NCBI GenBank assembly: GCA_035362715.1 | Contig: DAOSDU010000021.1 | Location: forward strand, 1-17,036 | DNA from: Methanofastidiosum sp. | GTDB lineage: Archaea > Methanobacteriota_B > Thermococci > Methanofastidiosales > Methanofastidiosaceae | Reading direction: 5' to 3' | DNA: 17,036 nt | In this document: piece by piece, positions 1-7,214 of the stretch | How the letters are laid out: every line of letters begins with the position of its first letter | Numbering within the stretch: position 1 is the first letter of the stretch | Program-made: the position numbers and the translations under genes | The notes under the pieces: model-generated | Database searches by the model: none | Seen by the model: only the letters and a program-made list of their open reading frames with translations | What the model was told of the DNA's origin: nothing

Positions 1-757
1 CGAGAATTGCAAAAGGCTGGTAAGGTCTCCCAAGTCTCCTCCTAAGCTCTGCCACGGCATCTTCATTTGAAGCATCGCACCCGATGTGATATCCACCAAG
101 ACCTTTTATTGCGATGATTTTGCCATCTTCGAATAACTTTGCTGCAGTTTCAATGGGATTTTCTAGTTTTTTCCTAGACCTATCAAAAAGCGAATAATGA
201 GGTCCGCATATGGGGCATGCCACAGGCTCCGCATGATACCTTCTATCTAGGACATCTTTGTACTCTTTAAGACAATCTGGGCATAGTTTAAAATGGCCCA
301 TCGTCGTCATTTCTCTGTCGTATGGGGTCTTTTTGATTATGGTAAACCTCGGGCCGCAGTTTGTGCAGTTAGTAAATGGATAAAGAAATCGTCTGTCAGT
401 TTTTTCAAACATCTCCCTCTGGCAGTCCTCGCAGACGCATATATCGGGGGGTATTATTGAAGCGGACCCAGAGCTCCCACTTTTACTTTCTTTGATGTAA
501 AAGACGCCTTGTTTGAAATTTTCATCAGAAGATTTGAGGGATATGTCAAGCATATCAATCTTAGCCAAAGGCGGTTTTTTTTGATTGAGATCTTCTATAA
601 AATTATCCACATCATGAGGGGCCCCATCAATAACAATCTCTACATATTCCCCTCTGTTTCTCACATAGCCACTGACCTTGTTTTCAACGGCAATCCTGTA
701 AACAAATGGCCTAAATCCCACCGCCTGGACGGTGCCATAGACCATTATACTTTTCAT
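1..757 (-). CDS. hypF: Carbamoyltransferase HypF, N-terminal part (cut by window edge)
   Basis: HypF makes the cyanide ligands of NiFe hydrogenase: it uses carbamoyl phosphate and ATP to place a thiocarboxamide on the C-terminal Cys of HypE. Only the first 252 residues lie in the window; the C-terminal catalytic domain is beyond base 1. An acylphosphatase domain spans about residues 1-88, with the signature GTVQAVGFRPFVYR (residues 8-21). Two zinc fingers follow with the exact family spacing: C109-x2-C112-x18-C131-x2-C134 and C159-x2-C162-x18-C181-x2-C184. The YrdC-like domain begins near residue 200, with KGLGGYHIGCDA at 218-229. The ATG at 757-755 is chosen because it lies about 25 nt behind a TATA box (about 780-787), which suggests a leaderless mRNA; there is no Shine-Dalgarno sequence. 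It is divergent from gap. Family identity is firm. Presence of a NiFe hydrogenase in this organism is inferred. Confidence 0.95.
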   Translation of the reverse strand, partial: MKSIMVYGTVQAVGFRPFVYRIAVENKVSGYVRNRGEYVEIVIDGAPHDVDNFIEDLNQKKPPLAKIDMLDISLKSSDENFKQGVFYIKESKSGSSGSASIIPPDICVCEDCQREMFEKTDRRFLYPFTNCTNCGPRFTIIKKTPYDREMTTMGHFKLCPDCLKEYKDVLDRRYHAEPVACPICGPHYSLFDRSRKKLENPIETAAKLFEDGKIIAIKGLGGYHIGCDASNEDAVAELRRRLGRPYQPFAIL

Positions 758-771
758 GAATTGTGCTTGTA

Positions 772-794
772 ACTAACTTTATATAAAAGTTAGT
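772..794 (-). promoter_or_regulatory. hypF promoter: TATA box inside a perfect palindrome
   Basis: The arms ACTAACTTT (772-780) and AAAGTTAGT (786-794) are perfect 9-bp inverted repeats around ATATA. The TATA box of hypF (TATATAAA read on the minus strand) therefore sits inside the palindrome. The hypF ATG is about 25 nt downstream. A dimeric repressor bound here would block TBP. The regulator is unknown, and its role is inferred from position only. Confidence 0.6.
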
Positions 795-838
795 ATCAAC
801 GCAAGGCTGATTTTACACAAAAAATATATAGCAAACGC

Positions 839-845
839 TTATAAA
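839..845 (+). promoter_or_regulatory. Candidate TATA box of the gap operon
   Basis: TTATAAA at 839-845 is a good archaeal TATA box, predicting transcription from about 866-870 and a leader of about 46 nt before the gap start at 916. A second AT-rich candidate (AATATATA, 823-830) lies just upstream. No clear operator was seen. Confidence 0.45.
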
Positions 846-915
846 CGTCCAATTTCAAATATCTTTAAGGTGAAATTAATTTACTTATCAATAACTTCTA
901 ACAAAGGTGAATTTC

Positions 916-1917
916 ATGATCAATGTATTCATAAACGGATACGGTACAGTTGGGAAGAGGGTAGCAGATGCAGTCGCCCTCCAGAAAGATATGAAGATTA
1001 TAGGCGTCTCGAAGAGAACGCCCGATTTTGATGCAGAACAGGCAATAAAGAAGGGCTTTGACCTTTATTGTGTTGAGGGTGCCGATGTCGATGCCTTCAA
1101 AAAGAGGGGGATGAAAACAAACGGTTACTTAAAGGATATCAAAGACTCTGTAGACGTAGTCATAGACGGCGCCCCAGGAAAACAGGGGGCTAAGAATATG
1201 GAGCTCTATAAGTCACTTGGGCTAAACGCCATTTTTCAGGGAGGAGAAGACGCTTCTATTGGTACATCCTTCAATGCTCACGCTAATTTTGATAAAAATA
1301 TCGGCCAAAAATACATAAGAGTTGTCTCTTGCAACACAACTGGACTTGCAAGGACATTAAGCTGCCTGAATGAGGCCAATGCCATAAAGAAGGTAAAGGC
1401 TGTAATGATAAGAAGGGCAGCTGACCCAGGAGACAATAAACGAGGCCCAATAAATGCCATTGTGCCCGAGGTAAAGGTACCGTCTCATCACGGCCCTGAT
1501 TTAAAGACTGTTCTCCCGATAGATATTGAAACCATAGCTGTAAAGGTGCCAACAACACTGATGCACCTTCACACAATAATGGTAGATTTAAAGAAGGATG
1601 TGAAGAGGGAGGAAGTAATAGACTTATTCAATAACAGATCGAGAGTTATTCTAGTAAGCAAAGAAGATGGAATAGATTCTACCGCAGATATAATGGAATT
1701 TGCAAAAAATCTGGGTAGAAATAGAGGGGACATGTATGAAATCAACGTCTGGAAAGATTCAATCAATGTAAAGGATGGAATGCTTTACTACATCCAAGCC
1801 GTTCATCAAGAGTCAGACATAGTCCCAGAAAATGTAGATGCCATAAGAGCAATGTTTGATCTTAAGAAGAGAGACGAGTCAATTGATATGACAAACAAAG
1901 CTCTTGGTATTCTATAA
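916..1917 (+). CDS. gap: Glyceraldehyde-3-phosphate dehydrogenase, archaeal type II, phosphorylating
   Basis: This enzyme interconverts glyceraldehyde-3-phosphate and 1,3-bisphosphoglycerate with NAD(P), in glycolysis/gluconeogenesis in the cytoplasm; in many archaea the type II enzyme works mainly in gluconeogenesis. The Rossmann fold opens with INGYGTVGKRVADAV (about residues 5-19). The catalytic Cys is C139 in SCNTTGLAR. The protein has 333 residues, usual for the archaeal family (about 335-340). A GTG three codons upstream (907) is also open, but the GGTGA Shine-Dalgarno at 906-910 overlaps it and sits 5 nt ahead of the ATG at 916, so 916 is chosen. It leads a five-gene run; dnaG follows 25 nt later. 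Cofactor preference cannot be read with certainty. Confidence 0.97.
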   Translation: MINVFINGYGTVGKRVADAVALQKDMKIIGVSKRTPDFDAEQAIKKGFDLYCVEGADVDAFKKRGMKTNGYLKDIKDSVDVVIDGAPGKQGAKNMELYKSLGLNAIFQGGEDASIGTSFNAHANFDKNIGQKYIRVVSCNTTGLARTLSCLNEANAIKKVKAVMIRRAADPGDNKRGPINAIVPEVKVPSHHGPDLKTVLPIDIETIAVKVPTTLMHLHTIMVDLKKDVKREEVIDLFNNRSRVILVSKEDGIDSTADIMEFAKNLGRNRGDMYEINVWKDSINVKDGMLYYIQAVHQESDIVPENVDAIRAMFDLKKRDESIDMTNKALGIL

Positions 1918-1942
1918 TTCTTTTGAGGGAGGGAATTTTATT

Positions 1943-3271
1943 ATGAGCGATAAAGATTTTATTGAGGATATTGTATCGAAGAAAAGTGAGGATTATTTTA
2001 AGGATATAAAAGAGGAAGTTGGTACAACTAAATACATCATCAAAGCACAAATTACAGCTAGCGGTATCGTTGAAAGACCTGATGTCGTAGGGGCTATATT
2101 CGGCCAGACCGAAGGCCTGTTAAGTGATGATCTAGATTTAAGGGAGTTACAGAAGACTGGAAGGATAGGAAGGATCAGGGTCAACATTAACTCAAAAAAT
2201 GGGAAAAGCACTGGGGAAATCATAGTCCCGTCAAGCCTTGATAAGGTTGAGACAGCTATACTTGCCGCATCCCTTGAGACAATCGATAGGGTCGGACCGT
2301 GTAACGCTAGGATAGATGTAACAACAATAGAAGACGTTAGAAAATCAAAGAGGAATTACGTAATCGACAGGGCCAAAATAATACTTACAACAATGGTTGA
2401 TGAGATAACCCCAGAAAGCTCTGAGCTTACAGATGAGGTAAAAGAATCTGTTCGGATGGGGGAGATTAAATCCTTTGGAGAAGACCAACTCCCGGCAGGA
2501 CCTAACGTTGACGAAAGCGATGCAATCATCGTCGTCGAGGGAAGGGCGGATGTTTTAAATTTATTGAAGTATGGAATTAAGAATACCATAGCCGTTGAAG
2601 GAACAAGTGTATCAAAGACAATAGGTGTAATCTCTCATGAAAAGACAGTTACCGCATTTGTTGATGGAGATAGGGGGGGCGAGCTAATTCTAAGGGAGCT
2701 TTTCCAGATAGCAGAGATAGACTATATTGCAAGGGCCCCAATGGGAAAGGAAGTAGAGGACCTTACAAAAAAAGAAATAATTAAAGCCTTAAGAAACAAG
2801 ATACCCGCAGAGCAGTGGATTGTTGAGAATCTAGATAAACCAAGATCAGAGAATCATAAACCACAAGTAAAATCTGAAGAAAGAGAGCCACATCAAAAGA
2901 ACCACCACCACGAGCCACAAAAGCCAGTAGAGCCGGTACAACCAAAAAAGCCATATTCTGATCTGGACCGATTTGGCGAGATAATTGAAAAATTACCCGG
3001 AACACTTGATGCATACCTTTTAGATGCAGACGGCAAGGTAAAACATAAAGTTTCTGTAAGAGATTTAGTTGACGCAATGAGATACACCGAGGACTATGAA
3101 GCTGTAGTATTTGACGGCGTTGTAACACAGAGACTTGTCGACATTGCAGGCGAGAAAGGCGTCAAATTCCTTGTTGGTGTAAAAACTGGAAACATAACAA
3201 AGAAACCTGTAAACTTAAAGGTACTTTCCTTTAAGGAGCAGGGCGGCGAAATGGAAAGTGCAGGTGTATAA
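1943..3271 (+). CDS. dnaG: Archaeal DnaG-like toprim protein (exosome-associated)
   Basis: The 442-residue protein has the archaeal DnaG layout. A conserved N-terminal domain is followed by a toprim domain at about 190-275 with the glutamate motif VVEGRADV (E199) and the DGDRGG acidic motif (D241, D243). A His/Pro/Glu-rich linker covers about 300-335, and a conserved C-terminal domain ends the protein. In Sulfolobus the homologue is a subunit of the RNA exosome, where it binds poly(A) RNA together with Csl4; weak primase activity is also reported, but the main archaeal replicative primase is PriSL. The start at 1943 is set by a strong GAGGGAGGG at 1925-1933. A TTG at 1904 inside gap is open but has no such signal. 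Its end overlaps pcc1 by 14 nt, so the two are probably translationally coupled. Confidence 0.93.
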   Translation: MSDKDFIEDIVSKKSEDYFKDIKEEVGTTKYIIKAQITASGIVERPDVVGAIFGQTEGLLSDDLDLRELQKTGRIGRIRVNINSKNGKSTGEIIVPSSLDKVETAILAASLETIDRVGPCNARIDVTTIEDVRKSKRNYVIDRAKIILTTMVDEITPESSELTDEVKESVRMGEIKSFGEDQLPAGPNVDESDAIIVVEGRADVLNLLKYGIKNTIAVEGTSVSKTIGVISHEKTVTAFVDGDRGGELILRELFQIAEIDYIARAPMGKEVEDLTKKEIIKALRNKIPAEQWIVENLDKPRSENHKPQVKSEEREPHQKNHHHEPQKPVEPVQPKKPYSDLDRFGEIIEKLPGTLDAYLLDADGKVKHKVSVRDLVDAMRYTEDYEAVVFDGVVTQRLVDIAGEKGVKFLVGVKTGNITKKPVNLKVLSFKEQGGEMESAGV

Positions 3272-3500
3272 AATTAAAGTAAAACTTTCCTTTTTTTTCA
3301 ACAGTGAAAAAACAGCCGAGGCTTATTACAACGGAATTTACGTTGATAACAAACCTTTTAAAGGAACTTCCATCTCTACTAGAATATATAAAGAGACCTT
3401 AGAAGTAGAATCTGAGTCTGAATCTATAGGGACTCTTAAAAATACTGTAGATGATATTATCGCATGTGTTGAGGCAATAAGGAAAACATTAGTATTATAG
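3258..3500 (+). CDS. pcc1: KEOPS complex subunit Pcc1-like protein
   Basis: This small 80-residue protein has a beta-strand-rich first half and a C-terminal helix (about residues 55-77, IGTLKNTVDDIIACVEAIRK). That matches Pcc1, the dimerising subunit of KEOPS, which makes the universal t6A37 modification of ANN-decoding tRNAs together with Kae1, Bud32 and Cgi121. The length (about 75-85) and the position directly before rps3ae agree with other euryarchaeal genomes as I recall them. The start is uncertain: GTG at 3258 and GTG at 3264 are both in frame, inside the end of dnaG, and neither has a strong ribosome binding site. Translation is probably coupled to dnaG. The call rests on size, fold pattern and context more than on a catalytic motif, because the family has none. 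Confidence 0.75.
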   Translation: MQVYKIKVKLSFFFNSEKTAEAYYNGIYVDNKPFKGTSISTRIYKETLEVESESESIGTLKNTVDDIIACVEAIRKTLVL

Positions 3501-3511
3501 GAGGAATTTTA

Positions 3512-4111
3512 TTGGCTAGAAAAAGAGTAGCAGGAAAAGACCCATGGAAAGCAAAAGCATGGTATACTATTTACGCTCCAGATATGTTTGAGAAGAAGGA
3601 GATTGGTGAGACGATATCCGACAAACCTGAGAAGGTTTTAGGTAGAAAGATTGAGACAAATATGAAGGAGCTTACAGGTGACATGAAGAAGAGTCACATA
3701 AAGCTAATCTTTAGAGTAAAAGAGGTCACAGGCGAAAACGCCTATACCGAATTCTTTAGACAGGAACTTTCAAGATCATACCTTAGAAGTCAGATAAGAA
3801 GAAGAAATTCAAAAGTTGACTCAATTTTCAACATAAAGACAAAGGACGGATACAACCTAAGGGCATCCACTTCAGCAATACTTACCACAAGGATACTTAC
3901 ATCCCAGAAGAAGGCTATAAGGGATATAATCAACCAGGAGCTCACATCAATTAGCACAAACAACGACTTTGCACAGTTCTTGGATGAAGTCACAAGCGGC
4001 AAGATGTCAAGTGAGATTTATAAAAAGGCTAGGAAGATCTACCCACTAAAGAGAGTAGAAGTCACAAAGATAAAGCTCGTTGACAAGCCAAAAGTAAAAG
4101 AGGCTGCATAA
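3512..4111 (+). CDS. rps3ae: 30S ribosomal protein S3Ae (eS1)
   Basis: eS1 is a small-subunit ribosomal protein shared by archaea and eukaryotes, sitting near the mRNA exit of the platform. The 199-residue sequence shows the family start (DPWKAKAWYTIYAPDMFEKKEIGET), a Lys/Arg-rich body, the central RSQIRRRNSKVDSIFNIKTKDG block (about residues 93-114) and the end KIYPLKRVEVTKIKL. Length is typical (about 195-225). The start is a TTG at 3512 with a textbook GGAGG at 3500-3504, 7 nt upstream; no ATG lies in a better place. Use of TTG for a highly expressed protein is unusual but the ribosome binding site is strong. It lies 11 nt after pcc1 and 3 nt before the phosphoribosyltransferase. Confidence 0.96.
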   Translation: MARKRVAGKDPWKAKAWYTIYAPDMFEKKEIGETISDKPEKVLGRKIETNMKELTGDMKKSHIKLIFRVKEVTGENAYTEFFRQELSRSYLRSQIRRRNSKVDSIFNIKTKDGYNLRASTSAILTTRILTSQKKAIRDIINQELTSISTNNDFAQFLDEVTSGKMSSEIYKKARKIYPLKRVEVTKIKLVDKPKVKEAA

Positions 4112-4114
4112 ACT

Positions 4115-4528
4115 GTGGAAGAATTTACTTTCCATAGTATTTTCTATTCTTTAAAGGAAATAAAAATCCCATTTAATTTTGATATCATCGTGGGAATAGC
4201 AAGGGGCGGGATAATCCCCTCTTCAATTTTATCATTTATTTATGAGAAAGAGCTTTTCTTGATGTGGTTAAATCTTTATGGCGAAGGCATGCCGCCGGAA
4301 AGGGTCTACGAAAAGCCAAAGCTCATGCGGCCTTTTGATTACGATTTTAGAGGTAAGAGAATACTGCTTGTAGACGACCTATCAAGAAGTGGAGAGACAA
4401 TCGAATTTGCAAAAGGCATCCTCTTAAAGAAAGGCGCCTCTGAGATAAAGTCACTTGTTTTAGTTGGAAAGGGTGATTACTCACTTGAAGAGTTTAAGGG
4501 ATGCGTCAAATTTCCCTGGAAACTTTAA
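4115..4528 (+). CDS. Type I phosphoribosyltransferase (COG2236-like)
   Basis: This 137-residue enzyme has the type I PRTase fold. The PRPP-binding loop is at about 84-95 (LLVDDLSRSGET), and an earlier pyrophosphate-contact loop IVGIARGGIIPS is at 25-36. The end KFPWKL resembles the FPW tail of xanthine/hypoxanthine-type PRTases in the COG2236 group. It probably transfers a phosphoribosyl group to a purine base in salvage; the base cannot be told from the sequence. The start is a GTG at 4115, 3 nt after rps3ae, so it likely ends the gap-dnaG-pcc1-rps3ae transcript. The last 23 nt overlap the convergent gene on the other strand. Confidence 0.88.
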   Translation: MEEFTFHSIFYSLKEIKIPFNFDIIVGIARGGIIPSSILSFIYEKELFLMWLNLYGEGMPPERVYEKPKLMRPFDYDFRGKRILLVDDLSRSGETIEFAKGILLKKGASEIKSLVLVGKGDYSLEEFKGCVKFPWKL

Positions 4529-5135
4529 TCTTTGATGGCAGGTCAATAAATTTTTTTACTTCAATTATTATGGCCGAGTCATTTGTAGCTATTATCCCAT
4601 CCTTATTTTTCAAGACATGATCGACGCTTAGAATAGTCTCTGAATCACCTTTTAGCCCTCTTTCTTCTATCCCTTGTCTTATAATCTCTGAAAGCTTTCC
4701 ACTTTTACTTATCATCTTGTCAAGATAGAATTGGGCATAGCCTGGCCGATTTTTTTTTAATAGATTAAGCACGAGGTCAACTGATTCTAAAGTCTCATTT
4801 GTTATCCTGTGCTTTTTTGACACATTCCTTGTGTCCCGTAAAACCCCATCCATCGAAACAAAGGCCTTATCCATGAGAACAGATTCAGTTGTTATTATGA
4901 CATTATAGCCATCAACAAAAATCTCTTTACCTTTAATCTCCTTTAGCGATGTTTTCTTTCTTTTTGTTTCTAGAATGTAATCTTTAGGAAAAACCGTTCT
5001 TGATAGGGTATACCTTTCTTGATTTTTAAGGCCATAGTGGTCACCTACAAATCTCAGGGCATAGAGTTTTGGATAGCCTCTATTCAGGAGAAGGTATAGG
5101 TCATATTTAGCCTTATCAAAAGGGGATCTGTCCAT
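4506..5135 (-). CDS. DUF434 protein with PIN/NYN-like C-terminal domain
   Basis: This 209-residue protein belongs to an uncharacterised archaeal and bacterial group (DUF434, COG2454 as I recall). An N-terminal helical DUF434 segment covers about 1-55. The C-terminal domain from about 70 begins with FVDGYNVIIT (D75, N78) and carries further conserved acidic points at D101 and ATNDSAII (D186). The pattern of a strand ending in DGYN and a late strand ending in TND resembles PIN/NYN ribonuclease folds, so an RNA-cutting or RNA-binding role is possible; this is inference. It ends antisense to the last 23 nt of the phosphoribosyltransferase. No activity is known to me. Confidence 0.75.
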   Translation of the reverse strand: MDRSPFDKAKYDLYLLLNRGYPKLYALRFVGDHYGLKNQERYTLSRTVFPKDYILETKRKKTSLKEIKGKEIFVDGYNVIITTESVLMDKAFVSMDGVLRDTRNVSKKHRITNETLESVDLVLNLLKKNRPGYAQFYLDKMISKSGKLSEIIRQGIEERGLKGDSETILSVDHVLKNKDGIIATNDSAIIIEVKKFIDLPSKIKVSREI

Positions 5136-5176
5136 AAAATACTATTAGTTTACAAGTTGAAATTGTTTTTGATTAA

Positions 5177-5251
5177 TTAGGTAATATGTTACCTAATAGG
5201 AAGATTTATAAATAGTTCACATCACAGATGAATAAAGGTAATATGTTACCT
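5177..5251 (+). promoter_or_regulatory. Promoter of the membrane protein-marR operon with two identical palindromic operators
   Basis: The 16-mer AGGTAATATGTTACCT occurs twice, at 5179-5194 and 5236-5251, 57 bp apart. The first copy extends to 8-bp arms TTAGGTAA/TTACCTAA around TATG (5177-5196). The TATA box TTTATAAAT (about 5204-5212) lies between them, so the predicted start (about 5233-5238) falls at the second copy. The copies are most simply operators for the MarR protein encoded at 5692-6171, giving autoregulation. The repeats are seen; the regulator assignment is inferred. Confidence 0.75.
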
Positions 5252-5266
5252 ATTGGAGGGAAATTC

Positions 5267-5674
5267 ATGGAAAAAATATACTTGCAAGTGATCGGAATAT
5301 GGGTATTATTTGTCTTCGTGGCGATATTTAACGGCTCAATAAGACAATTTCTAATTGCACCGAAGGTAAGTGAACTAACAGCGCACCAGATAAGCTGTTT
5401 TACCGGAATAACTATGTTCTTCATAGTCATGTATTTATGGCTGAAATTTACGAGTGCCTCCTATACAGGACATAATCTAATAATCATCGGAATAGCTTTC
5501 CTATTTTCAACAATTGCGTTTGAGTTCCTGTTTGGGCATTTTGTCATGGGCCACAGCTGGGCAAAACTATTGCACGACTATAATCTTTTTGAAGGAAGGC
5601 TTTGGTCACTTGTTCTTGCCTGGACAACTATAGGCCCATACGTTATTGCTAAATACGTCTTAGGTAAGATCTAG
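5267..5674 (+). CDS. Small four-helix membrane protein of unknown function
   Basis: The 135-residue protein has four predicted membrane segments at about 6-24, 42-60, 70-92 and 112-131. Polar residues sit in or beside the membrane: EFLFGH (86-91) and MGHSW (94-98), followed by LLHDYNLFEGRLW (101-113). Two His residues (91, 96) with Glu86 and Asp104 could form a site, but no function is known to me. An ATG at 5228 is in frame, but it lies before the second operator copy; GGAGGG at 5255-5260 clearly serves the ATG at 5267. It is the first gene of an operon, 17 nt ahead of a MarR regulator, so it is probably the target of that regulator: a transporter, sensor or stress-protective membrane protein. 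Confidence 0.8.
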   Translation: MEKIYLQVIGIWVLFVFVAIFNGSIRQFLIAPKVSELTAHQISCFTGITMFFIVMYLWLKFTSASYTGHNLIIIGIAFLFSTIAFEFLFGHFVMGHSWAKLLHDYNLFEGRLWSLVLAWTTIGPYVIAKYVLGKI

Positions 5675-5691
5675 ACCAGGAGAAATTCAAA

Positions 5692-6171
5692 ATGGAAAAA
5701 ACAATTAGATCTAAAACATTCGAAATATTTGGTAAGATATTTTTCTTAAGCAATAGACTGGAATATCTTGGAGACAACGAGCTAAGAAAAGATGGCCTTA
5801 CAACAAAGCAGTGGCAGCTAATTGCAGTCACAGGAAAATATTTTACCTACCCTCCTTCGGTGAGTGAGGTGGCAGAGGTCCTAAGCACAACACACCAGAA
5901 TATCAAGCAGATTGCCCTGAAGCTTCAAGAGAAGGGATTTATTTTAATTGAGAAGGATGAAAAGGATAGAAGAGTTTTGAGACTAAGATTAACAGAGAAG
6001 AATAGAAAGTATTGGGAGTCAAAATCAGATGAGGATGTTGCATTCATAAGTTCACTTTTTAGCGCATTGGCAGATCAAGAGCTTCAAGAATTATATATTC
6101 TGCTAAACAAGCTGGAAGAAAATATTGATCTGAGATATAATGAAATCAATAAGAACTTTAGGTCCATATAA
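5692..6171 (+). CDS. MarR-family transcriptional regulator
   Basis: The 159-residue protein has the MarR layout: N-terminal dimerisation helix, winged helix-turn-helix at about 36-105, and C-terminal dimerisation helices. Family marks are GLTTKQWQLIAV (36-46), the recognition region VSEVAEVLSTTHQNIKQIALKL (57-78) and the wing EKDEKDRRVLRLRLTEK (87-103). MarR proteins bind palindromic operators as dimers and release on binding a small ligand or on Cys oxidation. There is no obvious sensing Cys here, so a ligand is more likely. The start ATG 5692 has AGGAG at 5678-5682. It is the second gene of the operon led by the membrane protein at 5267, and probably represses it and itself through the twin palindromes upstream. 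Confidence 0.9.
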   Translation: MEKTIRSKTFEIFGKIFFLSNRLEYLGDNELRKDGLTTKQWQLIAVTGKYFTYPPSVSEVAEVLSTTHQNIKQIALKLQEKGFILIEKDEKDRRVLRLRLTEKNRKYWESKSDEDVAFISSLFSALADQELQELYILLNKLEENIDLRYNEINKNFRSI

Positions 6172-6179
6172 TTAAAATA

Positions 6180-6959
6180 CTATACTTCAAACTTATGTGC
6201 AGTTGGAATTGCCCTTTGAACGCCTTTCTTTACCCCTACATCAAGTCTATGCTTTTCTAGAAGCATATATTTTAGGTCACTTGCCGCCTTGTGATTTTGA
6301 TCTATCTTTAAGGCCATATCATAGCATTGATTTGCCCACAAGTATTTCCCAAGTTTTTCAAGGGTCTCCCCCTTATGCACCCATTCATCGGGTGTGAGAG
6401 GTTCCTTTTCAACAATCCTTGAAGAATAATCCTTTTCTATTTTGCCCCTACATACCTCGGCCTCATCGAATCTTTCAAGTGACTCCAAAAGATTTGCCAT
6501 ACTGTCCCAGGCCAAGAAATTTGATGGGTCAATCTTAGTTGCAAGAGAATAGAAGTCAAGAGCTTCTTCAATCTTCCCAAGCCTTTCAAGAAGAAGGGCC
6601 TTGTTGTAAATAGCCGAATAGTCAAGAGGGTCAAGTTCCATTGATTTATCATAGCACTCAATAGCCTCTTCATACCTCCCAATAGACCTCAAAGCAATGG
6701 CCTTAAATTCCCAGGCAAATGCATTATCTGGGTCAATCTCAATTGCCCTGTTAAAGGAGTTGATTGCATCCTCAAAATTATCAGTACCTGCGTAGAGAAA
6801 CACATACCCCTTTAGCCAGTGAAGAAATGGGTCATTCTTATTTGTCTTGAGCAGCTTGTTTATCTTAGTCTGGGCCTTTTTGATCTTTAGATCATCAAGC
6901 AGGTTAAAGATCTCTTCATAATTTTCCTTTATTTCCTGGGGCATGGGGGTGTTTTTCAT
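6180..6959 (-). CDS. Cytoplasmic tetratricopeptide-repeat protein
   Basis: The 259-residue protein is built of TPR units at about 45-78, 79-112, 113-146, 147-178 and 191-224. Canonical features are AW/Y at helix A, alternating G and A positions, and repeated A-I-E-x-DP-x-N/D-like turns (AIEIDPDNAFAW, SMELDPLDYSAIYNKA). It has no signal peptide, so it should be a cytoplasmic scaffold for protein-protein contacts. The partner is unknown. The ATG at 6959 has GGAG about 8 nt upstream. The last repeat is separated by a divergent insert (about 179-190), and a basic tail ends the protein. It converges on the MarR gene with only 8 nt between stop codons. Confidence 0.88.
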   Translation of the reverse strand: MKNTPMPQEIKENYEEIFNLLDDLKIKKAQTKINKLLKTNKNDPFLHWLKGYVFLYAGTDNFEDAINSFNRAIEIDPDNAFAWEFKAIALRSIGRYEEAIECYDKSMELDPLDYSAIYNKALLLERLGKIEEALDFYSLATKIDPSNFLAWDSMANLLESLERFDEAEVCRGKIEKDYSSRIVEKEPLTPDEWVHKGETLEKLGKYLWANQCYDMALKIDQNHKAASDLKYMLLEKHRLDVGVKKGVQRAIPTAHKFEV

Positions 6960-7045
6960 CGTATCTCCGTTCTAATGCTAATTGATATAGTTATTATGGA
7001 GTTCAACTATTTAAAATTTTTCTAGATTAGTTCGTTTTAGACATT

Positions 7046-7213
7046 TTAACTAAAATGAAGGACAAGGACTATAATAATCATGATGAGCAGGATAACAAGA
7101 CAAGAGAAAATCAAAGGGTCAGTGAATAGCCTTTCAGAAGGCTTTCTAGGGACTAATTTCTGTTCTCTCGGTACAAGCCGTTCCCTCCTGTAGAACATGT
7201 CTTTATCTTCCAT
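7046..7213 (-). CDS. 55-aa single-pass membrane protein (tail-anchor-like)
   Basis: This short frame encodes 55 residues: a charged, Arg/Lys/Glu-rich, Pro-containing N-terminal half (about 1-30, with VPREQ and VPRKP repeats) followed by one hydrophobic segment at about 34-53 and the end LHFS. It has ATG at 7213 and a strong AAGGGAG at the end of the gene upstream, which lies just 1 nt away (7215). The spacing and ribosome binding site argue that it is a real gene cotranscribed with the DUF1232 protein. The topology fits a tail-anchored protein with a cytoplasmic basic head. No family is recognised. Confidence 0.65.
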   Translation of the reverse strand: MEDKDMFYRRERLVPREQKLVPRKPSERLFTDPLIFSCLVILLIMIIIVLVLHFS

Positions 7214-7214
7214 G

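Noticed and set aside
509..772. Plus-strand 87-codon frame at the left edge
   Set aside because: It is antisense to the hypF acylphosphatase region, whose motifs are unmistakable on the minus strand.
1278..1576. Two minus-strand frames opposite gap
   Set aside because: Both are opposite the conserved catalytic region of gap and have no promoter or family-like sequence.
1904..1942. TTG-initiated longer DnaG start overlapping gap
   Set aside because: The extension is not family-like and the strong GAGGGAGGG site clearly points to the ATG at 1943.
1943..3271. DnaG as the main replicative primase
   Set aside because: Toprim residues are present, but archaeal DnaG is chiefly tied to the RNA exosome and lacks the bacterial zinc-binding and helicase-binding domains.
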